Assembly (NCBI GenBank): GCA_037015955.1
Contig: CP143548.1
Span: forward strand, 613,501-677,500
DNA: 64,000 nt
Reading direction: 5' to 3'
Source: Lachnospiraceae bacterium JLR.KK008
Lineage (GTDB): Bacteria; Bacillota; Clostridia; Lachnospirales; Lachnospiraceae
In this document: positions 34,794 through 45,346 of the stretch, piece after piece
Position numbering within the stretch: the stretch's first letter is position 1
How the letters are laid out: each line of letters begins with the position of its first letter
Made by a program: the position numbers and the translations under genes
The notes under the pieces: generated by a model
Told to the model about the DNA's origin: nothing
Database searches by the model: none
The model's input: the letters and a program-made list of their open reading frames with translations, nothing else

Positions 34794-37622
34794 ATGCGAT
34801 CAAAAAACAAAATAGCAGCCATTTTGTGTACAGCCGTCACGGCCGTTTCTTTTCTGTACCCTTTTTCTGATTCAGCGGTATATGCACGGCAGCAGACAGC
34901 GCAGATACGGGAAGCGGAAGAAACAAAGGAACAGGAGACCCAGACAGCTCCGGGGACTGAAAAGACAGAAAGAGCGGAAGGCCCAAGGACAGAAAAAGTA
35001 TCAGAGATAAAAGCGGAACAGAGCACGGAAAAAGCGGAGACAGCAGAGGAACAGGAAGAGCAGGAACCGGAAGAGACACAGGAAACAGCAGAAGAACCGG
35101 AGGCAAAAGCGGAACAGAGCACGGAAAAACCGGAGACAGCAGAGGAACAGGAAGAGCAAGAACCGGAAGAGACACAGGAAACAGCAGAAGAACCGGAGGC
35201 AAAAGCGGAGCAGGACACGGAAAAACCGGAGACAGCAGAGGAACAGGAAGAGCAAGAACCGGAAGAGACACAGGAAACAGAAGAAGAGCCGGAGACAAAA
35301 GCGGGACAGGACACGGAAGAGCCGGAGCAGGGAGCAGAAGCGACAAAATGTACATGGACAATGCCGGAGTTTGGGGAGATCCGCAATACTGGTATTATGG
35401 CAAGGACGGCAGCCAGAAGCAGTATTGGAATCGTCGCTTCTGCGCCAGGAGCCGGACAGCAGAACCGGTATGAATACAGCGGAGGGATACAGACGTTTGT
35501 CGTGCCACAGGACGGTTATTATGATATTTGCTGTTATGGCAGTGAGGGTGGGGACACTTACGAATCCTATAATAAAGGCAAAGACAAGGTCGGGAGCGTT
35601 GACTGCATCGGCGGTGGAAAGGGTAATCTGCGCAGCGGCAGGGCGCTGCTAAGAAAAGGCACTGTCCTGACAATTATGACAGCGCCCAGAGGAAGCAGTA
35701 AAACATTCGTGGAAACGGAAGATTTCTGCAAAAATCATGACGTCAACTGGAGCGTCGCCATCGGCAATTCCGGGGAACCGTCCTATATCACCTGTGATGG
35801 GACGACCGTTATATCCGCGAGCGGAGGAACTGCCGGCTATATGAATGTATATGCGCATCCGTGCAACGGTGATTTTAAGATGGATGGCAATGACAGGGCA
35901 GGCAAAATGGCGCTGGCTGACCGGAGAGATAAGGTGATGTGGCAGCAGGGACAGACAGAAGCATCACGCTATGGGATACAGGGAGGCAATGGTCTGGTTA
36001 CGATTACGGTCGTCCGCCTGCTGCCGTCTCTCAATATAAAAGCATCGACAAACGAATGGACGAACAGAAGTATCTTACTTTCTGCAGAGATGACGGACGG
36101 CGGAGCGGTACTGCCGGGCGATTATCTGTCATGGGAGACGGATGAGAGCGGGGATGATATTTGGACCGAAGCGACATCTTATCCGGCAGCAGAAAACGGG
36201 ACTTATACGTGCAAGGTCCGTAATACGGACGGCGACATTGTTCGGGCATCCTGTGAAATTACCAATATAGACAGACTGGTCCCCGATATATGGCTGAGAG
36301 CGTCAGAACGCGGCTGGACAAATAAAGATGTCGTGCTGGAAGTGGTCGGGGAGGATCAGGAGGGTACGGAGACGGACGGAAGATCGGGTCTGCCGGATAA
36401 GGCTTTTTGGTGGGGACTTACAGATCAGACCGGACAGACAACATGGAAGGAGACAACGATGACGACTGACGGCGCAGAGAAGACGGAGCAGACAGAGGGT
36501 GAAACTACGGAAAAAGAGAACTGGACGCAGGAGCGTACTGTCACTGCATCCCAAAACGGAACATATCGGTGCCGGGCCAGAGACAGAGCGGGAAATGTCA
36601 GAGAAGTCAGCTGTCGGATCGGCAATATCGACCGCACGCCACCGGAGGTGACTTACCATAAGAAGCAGGATAAGTGGTATGATGGCAGACTGCAGATCGT
36701 ATTGGAGGCAAAGGATCTGCAGCCGGACGGAACGGAGGGGTGCGGCCTTGACGAAGCAGCTTATTCCACGGATGGAATCCATTTTCAAAGCCGGCCGGAA
36801 TTGTGGATTGACAGGGAAGGAGCCTGTACGGTGTGGGTCAGGGACAGACTGGGCAATGTCAGCAGGACAGTCTTTGAGTTTTACCATGATGCCCGTGATT
36901 CGGGGGAGGAGAAACAGCCGCAGGACAATGAGACCGGCGACAACAGCGGCAGTCACGGAGGGAAGACGGAAGCCTTGCAGCCGGTTATTTTGCAGCCAGT
37001 GCCGATCGTGACGGAGATACTGCCGCAGGAGTATACGGCAGGCACAGATCGAAGTGATTACAATGTATTTGAGCCCTTGACGGATGGTGTGGAAAAAAGA
37101 GAGATAGCCATGGAGCGGGAAGCGGAGCCTTTAGAACCGGAAACAGAGGCAGAAGAGGAAACGGAGTCCGGAGAGAAGCCGGTACGAAAGAAAGGAAAAC
37201 TTCCTGTCACGCAGGAGAGAGGTCCCGGGGAGCCGCTTCCGGAAGCGCTCACAGACAAGGCGCCTGAGAGAAAAGAATTTAACTGGAGAAGGACGGTACT
37301 GTATTCTGTCTGGATGGTTGCTGCTTTGTGCGGCCTTGTATGGCTGTTATTTTATCTGCTCTTTGAGCATGTGACTGTCTACCGCAGAGACGACAGCGGA
37401 AAATATTGCAGGATCGGCAGATGTGCCATTATCCGGAAGAAAGATTACAAGCAGATCCACCTGAACCGTCTGATGAAAAAAGAAGAAAGGCGGGACTACA
37501 AAATACGGTTTACAGGCGCTTTTGCCTTTTGGTACAGGAAAGAGAAAGTGTTAATCCGCACGTATCATGGCGTGGAGCTTCGGAATGTGGAAAAAGAAAT
37601 TGAAATATTGGCTTGCAATTAG
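34794..37622 (+). CDS. secreted, membrane-anchored surface protein with Glu-rich repeats and Ig-like domains
   Basis: 942 residues; AGGAGG precedes the ATG. Signal peptide (AAILCTAVTAVSFLYPFSDSAVYA), then about 160 residues of Glu/Thr/Pro/Gln repeats. A glycine-rich domain (about 220-390) has VPQDGYYDICCYGSEGGD and GGNGLVTITVVRLL. Three Ig-like modules follow, with WTNRSILLSAEMTDGG, WTNKDVVLEVVGEDQ and WYDGRLQIVLEAKD, each ending NGTYxC..R...G plus 'NIDR'. A C-terminal helix (VLYSVWMVAALCGLVWLLFYLLF) anchors it, with an unusual basic cytoplasmic tail of about 75 residues. No LPXTG motif. Function probably structural or adhesive; inference. Confidence 0.7.
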   Translation: MRSKNKIAAILCTAVTAVSFLYPFSDSAVYARQQTAQIREAEETKEQETQTAPGTEKTERAEGPRTEKVSEIKAEQSTEKAETAEEQEEQEPEETQETAEEPEAKAEQSTEKPETAEEQEEQEPEETQETAEEPEAKAEQDTEKPETAEEQEEQEPEETQETEEEPETKAGQDTEEPEQGAEATKCTWTMPEFGEIRNTGIMARTAARSSIGIVASAPGAGQQNRYEYSGGIQTFVVPQDGYYDICCYGSEGGDTYESYNKGKDKVGSVDCIGGGKGNLRSGRALLRKGTVLTIMTAPRGSSKTFVETEDFCKNHDVNWSVAIGNSGEPSYITCDGTTVISASGGTAGYMNVYAHPCNGDFKMDGNDRAGKMALADRRDKVMWQQGQTEASRYGIQGGNGLVTITVVRLLPSLNIKASTNEWTNRSILLSAEMTDGGAVLPGDYLSWETDESGDDIWTEATSYPAAENGTYTCKVRNTDGDIVRASCEITNIDRLVPDIWLRASERGWTNKDVVLEVVGEDQEGTETDGRSGLPDKAFWWGLTDQTGQTTWKETTMTTDGAEKTEQTEGETTEKENWTQERTVTASQNGTYRCRARDRAGNVREVSCRIGNIDRTPPEVTYHKKQDKWYDGRLQIVLEAKDLQPDGTEGCGLDEAAYSTDGIHFQSRPELWIDREGACTVWVRDRLGNVSRTVFEFYHDARDSGEEKQPQDNETGDNSGSHGGKTEALQPVILQPVPIVTEILPQEYTAGTDRSDYNVFEPLTDGVEKREIAMEREAEPLEPETEAEEETESGEKPVRKKGKLPVTQERGPGEPLPEALTDKAPERKEFNWRRTVLYSVWMVAALCGLVWLLFYLLFEHVTVYRRDDSGKYCRIGRCAIIRKKDYKQIHLNRLMKKEERRDYKIRFTGAFAFWYRKEKVLIRTYHGVELRNVEKEIEILACN
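35013..35330 (+). repeat. in-frame 96-bp tandem repeats (32-residue acidic units)
   Basis: Three near-identical units at 35013-35108, 35109-35204 and 35205-35300, with a decayed fourth start. Each encodes AEQSTEK.ETAEEQEEQEPE then ETQET.EEPE.K. Copy number likely varies by slippage or recombination. Confidence 0.9.
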
Positions 37623-37641
37623 CAGATTCTTGTGCTAATAT
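37613..37641 (+). promoter_or_regulatory. promoter of the T-box/aspS-gatCAB transcript
   Basis: TTGCAA (37613-37618), 17-base spacer, TAATAT (37636-37641). The -35 box overlaps the 3' end of the surface-protein gene. Confidence 0.65.
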
Positions 37642-37659
37642 ATCAAACAAAAGTAAATG

Positions 37660-37930
37660 CGATGAAGGAGACTCTTGTTATGAAAAGCGACAGGAATGCG
37701 GCGTCACCGACTGAGAGCGCTGCTTGTGGGAAGTAACGAAGGGAACACTCCGGAGCAGATGTCCTGAAAGCAAGGCTGTGAATAGGGGCATACGTTGCAC
37801 GCGTTAAGTGTCAGAGAGGATAAGGCGGTCAAACATTTTGCTGGAAATGTCGGCTTATCAATGCGGGTGGTACCGCGGGTCATAGTATGATTTCCGTCCC
37901 GGAATACAGAGATGTATTCCGGGATTTTTT
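37660..37930 (+). promoter_or_regulatory. T-box riboswitch (Asn/Glu-type specifier) of the aspS-gatCAB operon
   Basis: Stem I elements GAGAGCG and CTCCGGAGC flank the specifier loop GGGAACA at 37741-37747. It contains AAC (Asn, 37744-37746, followed by A as usual) overlapped by GAA (Glu, 37743-37745). The T-box motif TGGTACCGCGG lies at 37868-37878. The terminator has arms 37897-37907 and 37914-37924, followed by six T residues. Uncharged tRNA would stabilise the antiterminator. The downstream genes make Asp-/Asn-tRNA and Gln-tRNA, so sensing tRNA-Asn and tRNA-Glu fits; such a dual T-box is known from Clostridium acetobutylicum. Confidence 0.85.
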
Positions 37931-37931
37931 G

Positions 37932-37957
37932 TCGTATAGGAAATAACTACACGATAA
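37932..37957 (+). repeat. post-terminator repeat copy 2
   Basis: TCGTATAGGAAAT...TACACGATAAAA matches the element at 10656-10683 after the glnA attenuator (TCGTAT.GGAAAT then ACGATAAAA in both). Imperfect hairpin. Confidence 0.5.
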
Positions 37958-38029
37958 AAAATTTTCTATTCATTAATACAGGAAATCTGACTCGTCCCGG
38001 CAATTCAAGTCAGGAAGAGAGGAGTCATT

Positions 38030-39781
38030 ATGAAGACAGAAAACAGTTACAGAACCGTTGTTATACGGGACATTCACGAAAGCGACATCGGAAAGACGGT
38101 CAAGGCGGCAGGTTGGGTGGAGAACATCAGAGATCACGGCGGCGTATCCTTTCTCGATCTGAGAGATATGTACGGAGTGCTGCAGATTGTGCTCAGAGAT
38201 ACGACACTGCTTGCGGGGATTACGAAGGAGAGTTGTATCTCAGTGGAAGGAGTCATTGAGAAGCGGGACGTGGAGACATACAATCCGAAGATACCCACAG
38301 GCACGATTGAACTGGAGGCAAAGGAGATTACCATTCTGGGAAAGGTATACAGACAGCTTCCCTTTGAGGTGATGACTTCGAGAGAGACAAGGGAAGAGGT
38401 GCGTCTGAAATACCGGTATCTTGATCTCAGAAATGCAAAGGTGAGGGACAACATCATATTCCGCTCGCAGGTCATTCAATTTCTGCGGGAAAAGATGACA
38501 CAGATGGGATTTCTGGAGATTCAGACGCCGATTCTGTGCGCCTCCTCTCCGGAGGGTGCACGGGATTACATCGTGCCGTCGAGAAAATATAAGGGCCGGT
38601 TCTATGCTCTTCCGCAGGCGCCTCAGCAGTATAAACAGCTTTTGATGGTATCGGGATTTGACAGATATTTTCAGATTGCCCCATGCTTTCGCGATGAGGA
38701 TGCACGAGCGGATCGTTCGCCGGGGGAATTTTACCAGCTTGATTTTGAGATGAGCTTTGCCACGCAGGAGGATGTGTTCCGGGTAGGAGAGGAGGTACTT
38801 TCGGCCGTATTTAGCAAGTTCGCACCCACAGGAGCGGCAGTGACACAGGCGCCTTATCCGGTCATCAGTTATCGGCAGGCAATGTTGGAGTTTGGCACGG
38901 ATAAACCGGATCTGCGCAATCCGCTGCGAATTATCGATGTGACTGATTTTTTCCAGAAATGTACTTTCAAACCGTTTCTCAGGAAAACGGTGCGGGCTGT
39001 CAAAGTGCATGAGGATATGTCGAAAGGATTCCATGAAAAGCTGCTTGACTTCGCCGTCTCTCTCGGTATGGGCGGACTTGGTTATCTGGAAGTGGGAGAA
39101 GATCTGTCTTACAAGGGGCCGATCGATAAATTCATTCCCCGGGAACTGAAGACAGAGCTGGCAGAGCTGGCGGGACTTTTGCCGGGAGATACGCTTTTCC
39201 TGATCGCGGACAAAGAGGAGAGAGCCAGTTATTATGCGGGACAGATCCGGAATGAACTGGGGCGGAGGCTTGATCTGTACGAGAAAAATGCGTACCGTTT
39301 CTGTTATGTCAATGATTTTCCCATGTATGAGCAGGACCCGGAAACAAAGAAGCTGGTGTTTACGCATAATCCGTTCAGTATGCCGCAGGGCGGTCTGAAA
39401 GCGCTGCAGGAGCAAGATCCGCTGACAATACTGGCGTATCAGTATGACATCGTATGTAATGGCGTGGAGCTCTCTTCCGGCGCCGTGAGAAATCATGACA
39501 TTGATGTCATGATCAGGGCATTCGAACTGGCAGGATATGAGGAAGAGACTTTGAAAAACAAGTTTGGAGCGCTGTATCAGGCGTTTCAGTTCGGCGCCCC
39601 TCCACATGCAGGTATGGCGCCGGGGGTGGACCGGATGCTCATGCTTTTGCGTGGAGAAGAGAATATTCGGGAAGTGATCGCTTTTCCGATGAACGGCAAT
39701 GCACAGGATCTGATGTGTGGGGCGCCCGGAGAGGTGACACAGCAGCAGCTTCGGGAAGTCCATATCAAAGTGAGAGACTGA
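38030..39781 (+). CDS. aspS: aspartyl-tRNA synthetase (probably non-discriminating)
   Basis: 583 residues, bacterial type. N-terminal OB fold (VKAAGWVENIRDHGGVSFLDLRD), class II motif 2 (FRDEDARADRSPGEFYQLDFEMSF), the bacterial GAD insert, then motif 3 (GMAPGVDRMLMLL). It charges tRNA-Asp. The operon with gatCAB and the Asn codon in the T-box indicate that it also makes Asp-tRNA-Asn for transamidation; this is inference, and whether an asnS gene exists elsewhere is unknown. GAGGAG precedes the ATG. Confidence 0.95.
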   Translation: MKTENSYRTVVIRDIHESDIGKTVKAAGWVENIRDHGGVSFLDLRDMYGVLQIVLRDTTLLAGITKESCISVEGVIEKRDVETYNPKIPTGTIELEAKEITILGKVYRQLPFEVMTSRETREEVRLKYRYLDLRNAKVRDNIIFRSQVIQFLREKMTQMGFLEIQTPILCASSPEGARDYIVPSRKYKGRFYALPQAPQQYKQLLMVSGFDRYFQIAPCFRDEDARADRSPGEFYQLDFEMSFATQEDVFRVGEEVLSAVFSKFAPTGAAVTQAPYPVISYRQAMLEFGTDKPDLRNPLRIIDVTDFFQKCTFKPFLRKTVRAVKVHEDMSKGFHEKLLDFAVSLGMGGLGYLEVGEDLSYKGPIDKFIPRELKTELAELAGLLPGDTLFLIADKEERASYYAGQIRNELGRRLDLYEKNAYRFCYVNDFPMYEQDPETKKLVFTHNPFSMPQGGLKALQEQDPLTILAYQYDIVCNGVELSSGAVRNHDIDVMIRAFELAGYEEETLKNKFGALYQAFQFGAPPHAGMAPGVDRMLMLLRGEENIREVIAFPMNGNAQDLMCGAPGEVTQQQLREVHIKVRD

Positions 39782-39861
39782 CAGGAGATAGTATGGCGCA
39801 TGGACTGGATGCCATGTGCTGAATGGTAAAGGTGACAGAGAAACCGGCAGGAGGCGGACAG

Positions 39862-40155
39862 ATGGGTAACAAAATATCGGATGAAACGATCGAATATGTG
39901 TCAATCTTGGCAAAGCTGGAACTTTCCGTGGAGGAAAAGGAGCAGGCAAAAAAAGATATGGGCAGGATGCTGGACTATATCGATCAGCTCAATGAGCTGG
40001 ATACGGACGGCGTAGAGCCGATGTCTCATGTATTCTCCGCGGAAAATGTATTTCGTGAAGATGTGGTGACAAACGGGGACATGAGGGAGGAATTGATCGG
40101 CGGGGCGCCCGAGGAGAGAAAGGGCATGTTTGCGGTGCCGCGCACGTTTGACTAG
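39862..40155 (+). CDS. gatC: Asp-tRNA(Asn)/Glu-tRNA(Gln) amidotransferase subunit C
   Basis: 97 residues from the ATG preceded by AGGAGG; an in-frame start 39 bases earlier gives a non-homologous extension. [23 protein letters not shown] and [22 protein letters not shown] are standard GatC. It belts GatA to GatB. In the 80-bp gap after aspS a nine-codon frame (from ATG 39793) with its own CAGGAG is visible and may couple translation; speculative. Confidence 0.93.
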   Translation: MGNKISDETIEYVSILAKLELSVEEKEQAKKDMGRMLDYIDQLNELDTDGVEPMSHVFSAENVFREDVVTNGDMREELIGGAPEERKGMFAVPRTFD

Positions 40156-40166
40156 GAGGAATGGAT

Positions 40167-41630
40167 ATGAGACTGACGGATATGACAGCGGCGCAGCTTG
40201 GGGTGGCGATCAGAGAGGGAACCGTGACGGCCGTGGAGGCCGTGGAGGCCGTGATGGCAGTAATCAGAGAGCGGGAAGAAACACTGCACTGCTTTGTGAC
40301 GCTTGATGAGGAGGGCGCGCTGCGCAGAGCGCAGGAAATACAGAAAAAAATAGAATCCGGAGCGCTTACCGGTCCGCTGGCCGGTGTGCCGATAGCTGTG
40401 AAAGACAATCTGTGTATGCAGGGAATGCCGACAACCTGTGCTTCCAAAATCCTGGAACATTTTATTTCCCCCTATTCTTCGGAGGCCGTACTCAGACTGC
40501 AGGAAGCAGGGGCAGTGATTTTGGGAAAGACTAATATGGATGAATTTGCCATGGGGTCTACGACGGAGACATCAGCGTTCGGGCCGACGGCCAACCCGTG
40601 GAAGGAAGCGCATGTGCCGGGTGGTTCTTCCGGCGGCAGCGCGGCGGCAGTGGCGTCCGGGGAATGTTTTATGGCCCTCGGTTCTGATACGGGCGGCTCT
40701 GTCAGACAGCCGGCCTCTTATTGCGGCGTGGTAGGGATGAAGCCCACATACGGTACGGTGTCCCGCTATGGGCTGATTGCTTACGGGTCATCCCTTGATC
40801 AGATCGGGCCTTTGTGTAAAGATGTGACAGACTGTGCGATGTTACTGGAGTGTATCGCTTCCTATGATGAAAAAGATTCCACGTCCATGGAGCGGAAGGA
40901 CACAGACTTTACGAGTGCGCTTGTGGATGATGTGAAAGGGCTGCGGATTGGCGTTCCGAGAGATTATTTTACGGAAGGACTTTCCGGTGAGGTGAAGGAA
41001 AGCGTGTTGCGGGCGGCAGAGGTATTGCGGCAAAAAGGAGCGATTGTCGAAGAGTTTGACCTCAGTCTTGTGGAATACGCGATTCCTGCCTATTATACGA
41101 TCGCGTCGGCGGAGGCGAGCTCAAATCTGGAGCGGTTCGACGGCATCAAATACGGATACCGCGCGCAGGATTGCCAGGGCTTGCACGACATGTACAAAAA
41201 GACCCGTTCCCAGGGGTTTGGCGCGGAAGTAAAGAGAAGAATTATGCTCGGCTCCTTTGTCCTCAGTTCCGGCTATTATGACGCTTATTATCTGAAGGCG
41301 CTGCGTGTGAAAGCGATGATCCGCAAGGCCTTTGACGATGCGTTTGCCAGATATGATGTCATACTGGGCCCGACAGCGCCGGATACGGCGCCGCTGCTTG
41401 GAGAAAGTCTACAGGATCCGCTCCGTATGTATCTCGGTGACATTTATACGATCGCGGTCAATCTGGCGGGGCTGCCGGCTGTCAGCGTGCCCTGCGGGTT
41501 TGACGGGAAGGGATTACCGATCGGGGTGCAGCTGATCGGCGACTGTTTTGAAGAAAAGAAGCTCATTCGTGCGGCCTTTGCCTACGAGAAGGCGAGAGGG
41601 CCGTTTGCCAGATGTGGGGAGGTGGACTAG
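40167..41630 (+). CDS. gatA: amidotransferase subunit A (glutaminase)
   Basis: 487 residues from the ATG at 40167 (AGGAGG six bases upstream; the ATG at 40161 is too close). The amidase signature is present with catalytic Lys (AVKDNL), cis-Ser and nucleophile Ser (GGSSGGSAAAVASG, DTGGSVRQPASYCG). It releases ammonia from glutamine and passes it to GatB. The gatB start lies directly after its stop. Confidence 0.97.
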   Translation: MRLTDMTAAQLGVAIREGTVTAVEAVEAVMAVIREREETLHCFVTLDEEGALRRAQEIQKKIESGALTGPLAGVPIAVKDNLCMQGMPTTCASKILEHFISPYSSEAVLRLQEAGAVILGKTNMDEFAMGSTTETSAFGPTANPWKEAHVPGGSSGGSAAAVASGECFMALGSDTGGSVRQPASYCGVVGMKPTYGTVSRYGLIAYGSSLDQIGPLCKDVTDCAMLLECIASYDEKDSTSMERKDTDFTSALVDDVKGLRIGVPRDYFTEGLSGEVKESVLRAAEVLRQKGAIVEEFDLSLVEYAIPAYYTIASAEASSNLERFDGIKYGYRAQDCQGLHDMYKKTRSQGFGAEVKRRIMLGSFVLSSGYYDAYYLKALRVKAMIRKAFDDAFARYDVILGPTAPDTAPLLGESLQDPLRMYLGDIYTIAVNLAGLPAVSVPCGFDGKGLPIGVQLIGDCFEEKKLIRAAFAYEKARGPFARCGEVD

Positions 41631-43064
41631 ATGGGAAGACAATATGAGACAGTAATCGGGCTGGAAGTGCATGTGGAACTTGCCACAAAGACAAAGCTGT
41701 TTTGCGGCTGCTCCACGGCATTTGGCGGAGCGCCGAACACACATATCTGTCCGGTCTGTACCGGTATGCCCGGTTCGCTTCCGGTGCTGAACAGGCAGGT
41801 GCTGGAATATGCGGTGTCCGTGGGACTGGCTGCGAACTGTGAAATTACGAGATATTGCAAGTTTGACCGGAAAAATTATTTTTATCCTGATAATCCGCAG
41901 AACTATCAGATTTCTCAGCTCTATCTGCCGATCTGCCGGGACGGCTATGTGGAGATTGGGGATGAAGACAATCGGAAAAGGATCGGTATTCACGAGATCC
42001 ATATGGAGGAAGACGCGGGCAAGCTGATACATGATGAGTGGGACGACTGTACACTTGTGGATTATAACCGCAGCGGCGTGCCGCTGATCGAGATTGTCTC
42101 CGAGCCGGATATGAGAAGTGCGCAGGAAGTGATCGCCTACCTGGAAAAGCTGCGTCTGATGATCCGGTATGTGGGAGCGTCAGACTGTAAACTTCAGGAA
42201 GGGTCCATGCGCGCCGATGTCAATCTGTCTGTCCGGGAGGCAGGATCAGAGACATTCGGCACGAGGACAGAAATGAAAAATTTAAACTCTTTCAGAGCGA
42301 TCACAAGGGCCATCGAAGGAGAGCGGGAGAGACAGATCGCCCTGCTGGAATCGGGAGAGGCAGTCATCCAGGAGACGAGGAGGTGGGATGACACCAAAGG
42401 CTGTTCCTATGCGATGCGCTCCAAAGAAGACGCTCAGGATTACCGATACTTCCCGGACCCTGATCTTGTTCCGGTGCGCATCAGTGAGGCATGGCTGGCG
42501 GAGAAAAAGGCGGCTCTGCCGGAATTTCGGGAAGAAAAGATCGCCCGTTACCGGGAAGAATATGACATTCCTGTGTATGACATCGAGATGATCACGGAGT
42601 CTCGTCATCTGGCGGACCTTTTCGAACAGACGACGGCAATCTGCGGACAACCGAAAAAAGTGTCTAACTGGCTGATGGGGGAGACGATGCGTCTGCTGAA
42701 AGAGCAGGGAAAGGAACCGGAGGAGATTATTATTACGCCGGAGCATCTCGCAGAACTGATCGCCATGACGGACGCCAGGGAAATCAATGGTACGGTGGCG
42801 AAGGAAGTCTTTGCAGTTATGTTTGACACCGATGCGGCTCCCCGGCGTTATGTGGAAGAACGGGGACTGAAGTCCGTGAGCGATACCGGTGCGCTGCAGG
42901 CGATACTTGAAACGGTGATTGCAGACAATCCCAAATCTGTGGAAGATTACCGCGGCGGGAAAGAGAAAGCGCTTGGTTTTCTCGTAGGACAGACGATGAA
43001 AGCGATGAAAGGCAAAGCAGATCCCGGAGTCGTGAATCAGATGCTGCGGGAATTGATCGGCTGA
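41631..43064 (+). CDS. gatB: amidotransferase subunit B
   Basis: 477 residues. YETVIGLEVHVELATKTKLFCGC is the N-terminal signature. FDRKNYFYPDNPQNYQISQ, MRADVNLSVR and KGCSYAMRSKEDAQDYRYFPDPDL follow. The C-terminal YqeY-like domain (MAKEVFAVMFDT-type helices) binds the tRNA D-loop. It phosphorylates and amidates the mischarged aminoacyl-tRNA. GGGGAGG precedes the ATG by eight bases. It completes the aspS-gatCAB unit. Confidence 0.97.
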   Translation: MGRQYETVIGLEVHVELATKTKLFCGCSTAFGGAPNTHICPVCTGMPGSLPVLNRQVLEYAVSVGLAANCEITRYCKFDRKNYFYPDNPQNYQISQLYLPICRDGYVEIGDEDNRKRIGIHEIHMEEDAGKLIHDEWDDCTLVDYNRSGVPLIEIVSEPDMRSAQEVIAYLEKLRLMIRYVGASDCKLQEGSMRADVNLSVREAGSETFGTRTEMKNLNSFRAITRAIEGERERQIALLESGEAVIQETRRWDDTKGCSYAMRSKEDAQDYRYFPDPDLVPVRISEAWLAEKKAALPEFREEKIARYREEYDIPVYDIEMITESRHLADLFEQTTAICGQPKKVSNWLMGETMRLLKEQGKEPEEIIITPEHLAELIAMTDAREINGTVAKEVFAVMFDTDAAPRRYVEERGLKSVSDTGALQAILETVIADNPKSVEDYRGGKEKALGFLVGQTMKAMKGKADPGVVNQMLRELIG

Positions 43065-43238
43065 CCGGACGGACAGACAGCACAGTGGGATTTTGAATGG
43101 GGATGGCGGGATACCGCCAAAAAGAAAGATTCCCGAGTTGAATCTCCGCCGCTTTTGTACTATGATAATTGTAGGATCACCCTGAGATCGTAAGATTTTT
43201 GACACGGGATTTTAGCATGACGGGGAAGGAGACAGGCA

Positions 43239-43724
43239 ATGGATCAGACATTTTTGGAAATACTGATAACAAGAAAGAGGAACGCACTCGCAGGCATATT
43301 AAAAATAGGAAGTGGGATCGCTTCGGGGCTTCTGATCATCATGACCCCTTATTCTATTGCCTGCCTGTTTCTGGCGGCAGCGTCTGCGGCACTGGCCTAT
43401 TACAGTTATCTGCAGGAATGGGTGGAATATGAGTACAGCTATGTGTGCAGGGAACTGACCGTCGATAAGATCATGGCGCGCAGCAGGAGAAAGACGGAGG
43501 CCGACTATGCGCTGGAGAAGATTGAGGCCGGCGCCCCGGAAGGCTCTTATCATCTGGATGCTTACCGCGGCCGCAGTTGTGAGGTGAGAGACTACAGCAG
43601 TAAAAACGGCGGCGAGACTTTTGTATTCTATTATGAGGGCAGTGTGAAAGTCATATTGGAGAAGAATGAAGGGCTGATCCAGGCACTGCACGGCGATGCG
43701 CCGGGGAAGATATTCTTAGACTGA
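43239..43724 (+). CDS. DUF6106-like membrane protein
   Basis: 161 residues. The N-terminus (MDQTFLEILITRKRNALAGI) leads into two close hydrophobic helices (residues 25-65). A soluble domain of about 95 residues follows, with YSYVCRELTVDKIMARSRRK and the beta-rich GGETFVFYYEGSVKVILEKN. This layout matches the uncharacterised Lachnospiraceae family DUF6106. It lies between gatB and guaB in the same direction. Function unknown. Confidence 0.6.
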   Translation: MDQTFLEILITRKRNALAGILKIGSGIASGLLIIMTPYSIACLFLAAASAALAYYSYLQEWVEYEYSYVCRELTVDKIMARSRRKTEADYALEKIEAGAPEGSYHLDAYRGRSCEVRDYSSKNGGETFVFYYEGSVKVILEKNEGLIQALHGDAPGKIFLD

Positions 43725-43732
43725 CTTTTGCA

Positions 43733-43761
43733 TTGACAAAGAGAATGCAGTTTGATAAACT
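43733..43761 (+). promoter_or_regulatory. promoter of guaB
   Basis: TTGACA (43733-43738), 17-base spacer, TAAACT (43756-43761). No purine riboswitch fits the remaining 40-base leader. Confidence 0.6.
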
Positions 43762-43794
43762 TGTCAAAATATCATAAAACATACAGGAGGATGA

Positions 43795-45255
<1,461 letters not shown>

Positions 45256-45281
45256 TGCGAAGATATAATCAGTAAAAAAAT

Positions 45282-45321
45282 ACCGCTGCCGGTCGGAATG
45301 CTTTCTGACCGCGGCGGTTTT
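45282..45321 (+). terminator. terminator of guaB
   Basis: ACCGCTGCCGGTCGGAA pairs with TTCTGACCGCGGCGGT around a short loop, followed by TTTTA. It also faces the convergent XRE gene. Confidence 0.75.
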
Positions 45322-45346
45322 AGCTTTATCATAATTGATAGCAGGA

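Noticed and set aside
35013-35330. Tandem repeats as a CRISPR array
   Set aside because: Units are directly adjacent, 96 bp long, in frame and without spacers; they are protein repeats.
38240-39949. Long minus-strand open frame (569 codons) opposite aspS
   Set aside because: Antisense shadow of a confidently identified synthetase gene; no ribosome site and no domain.
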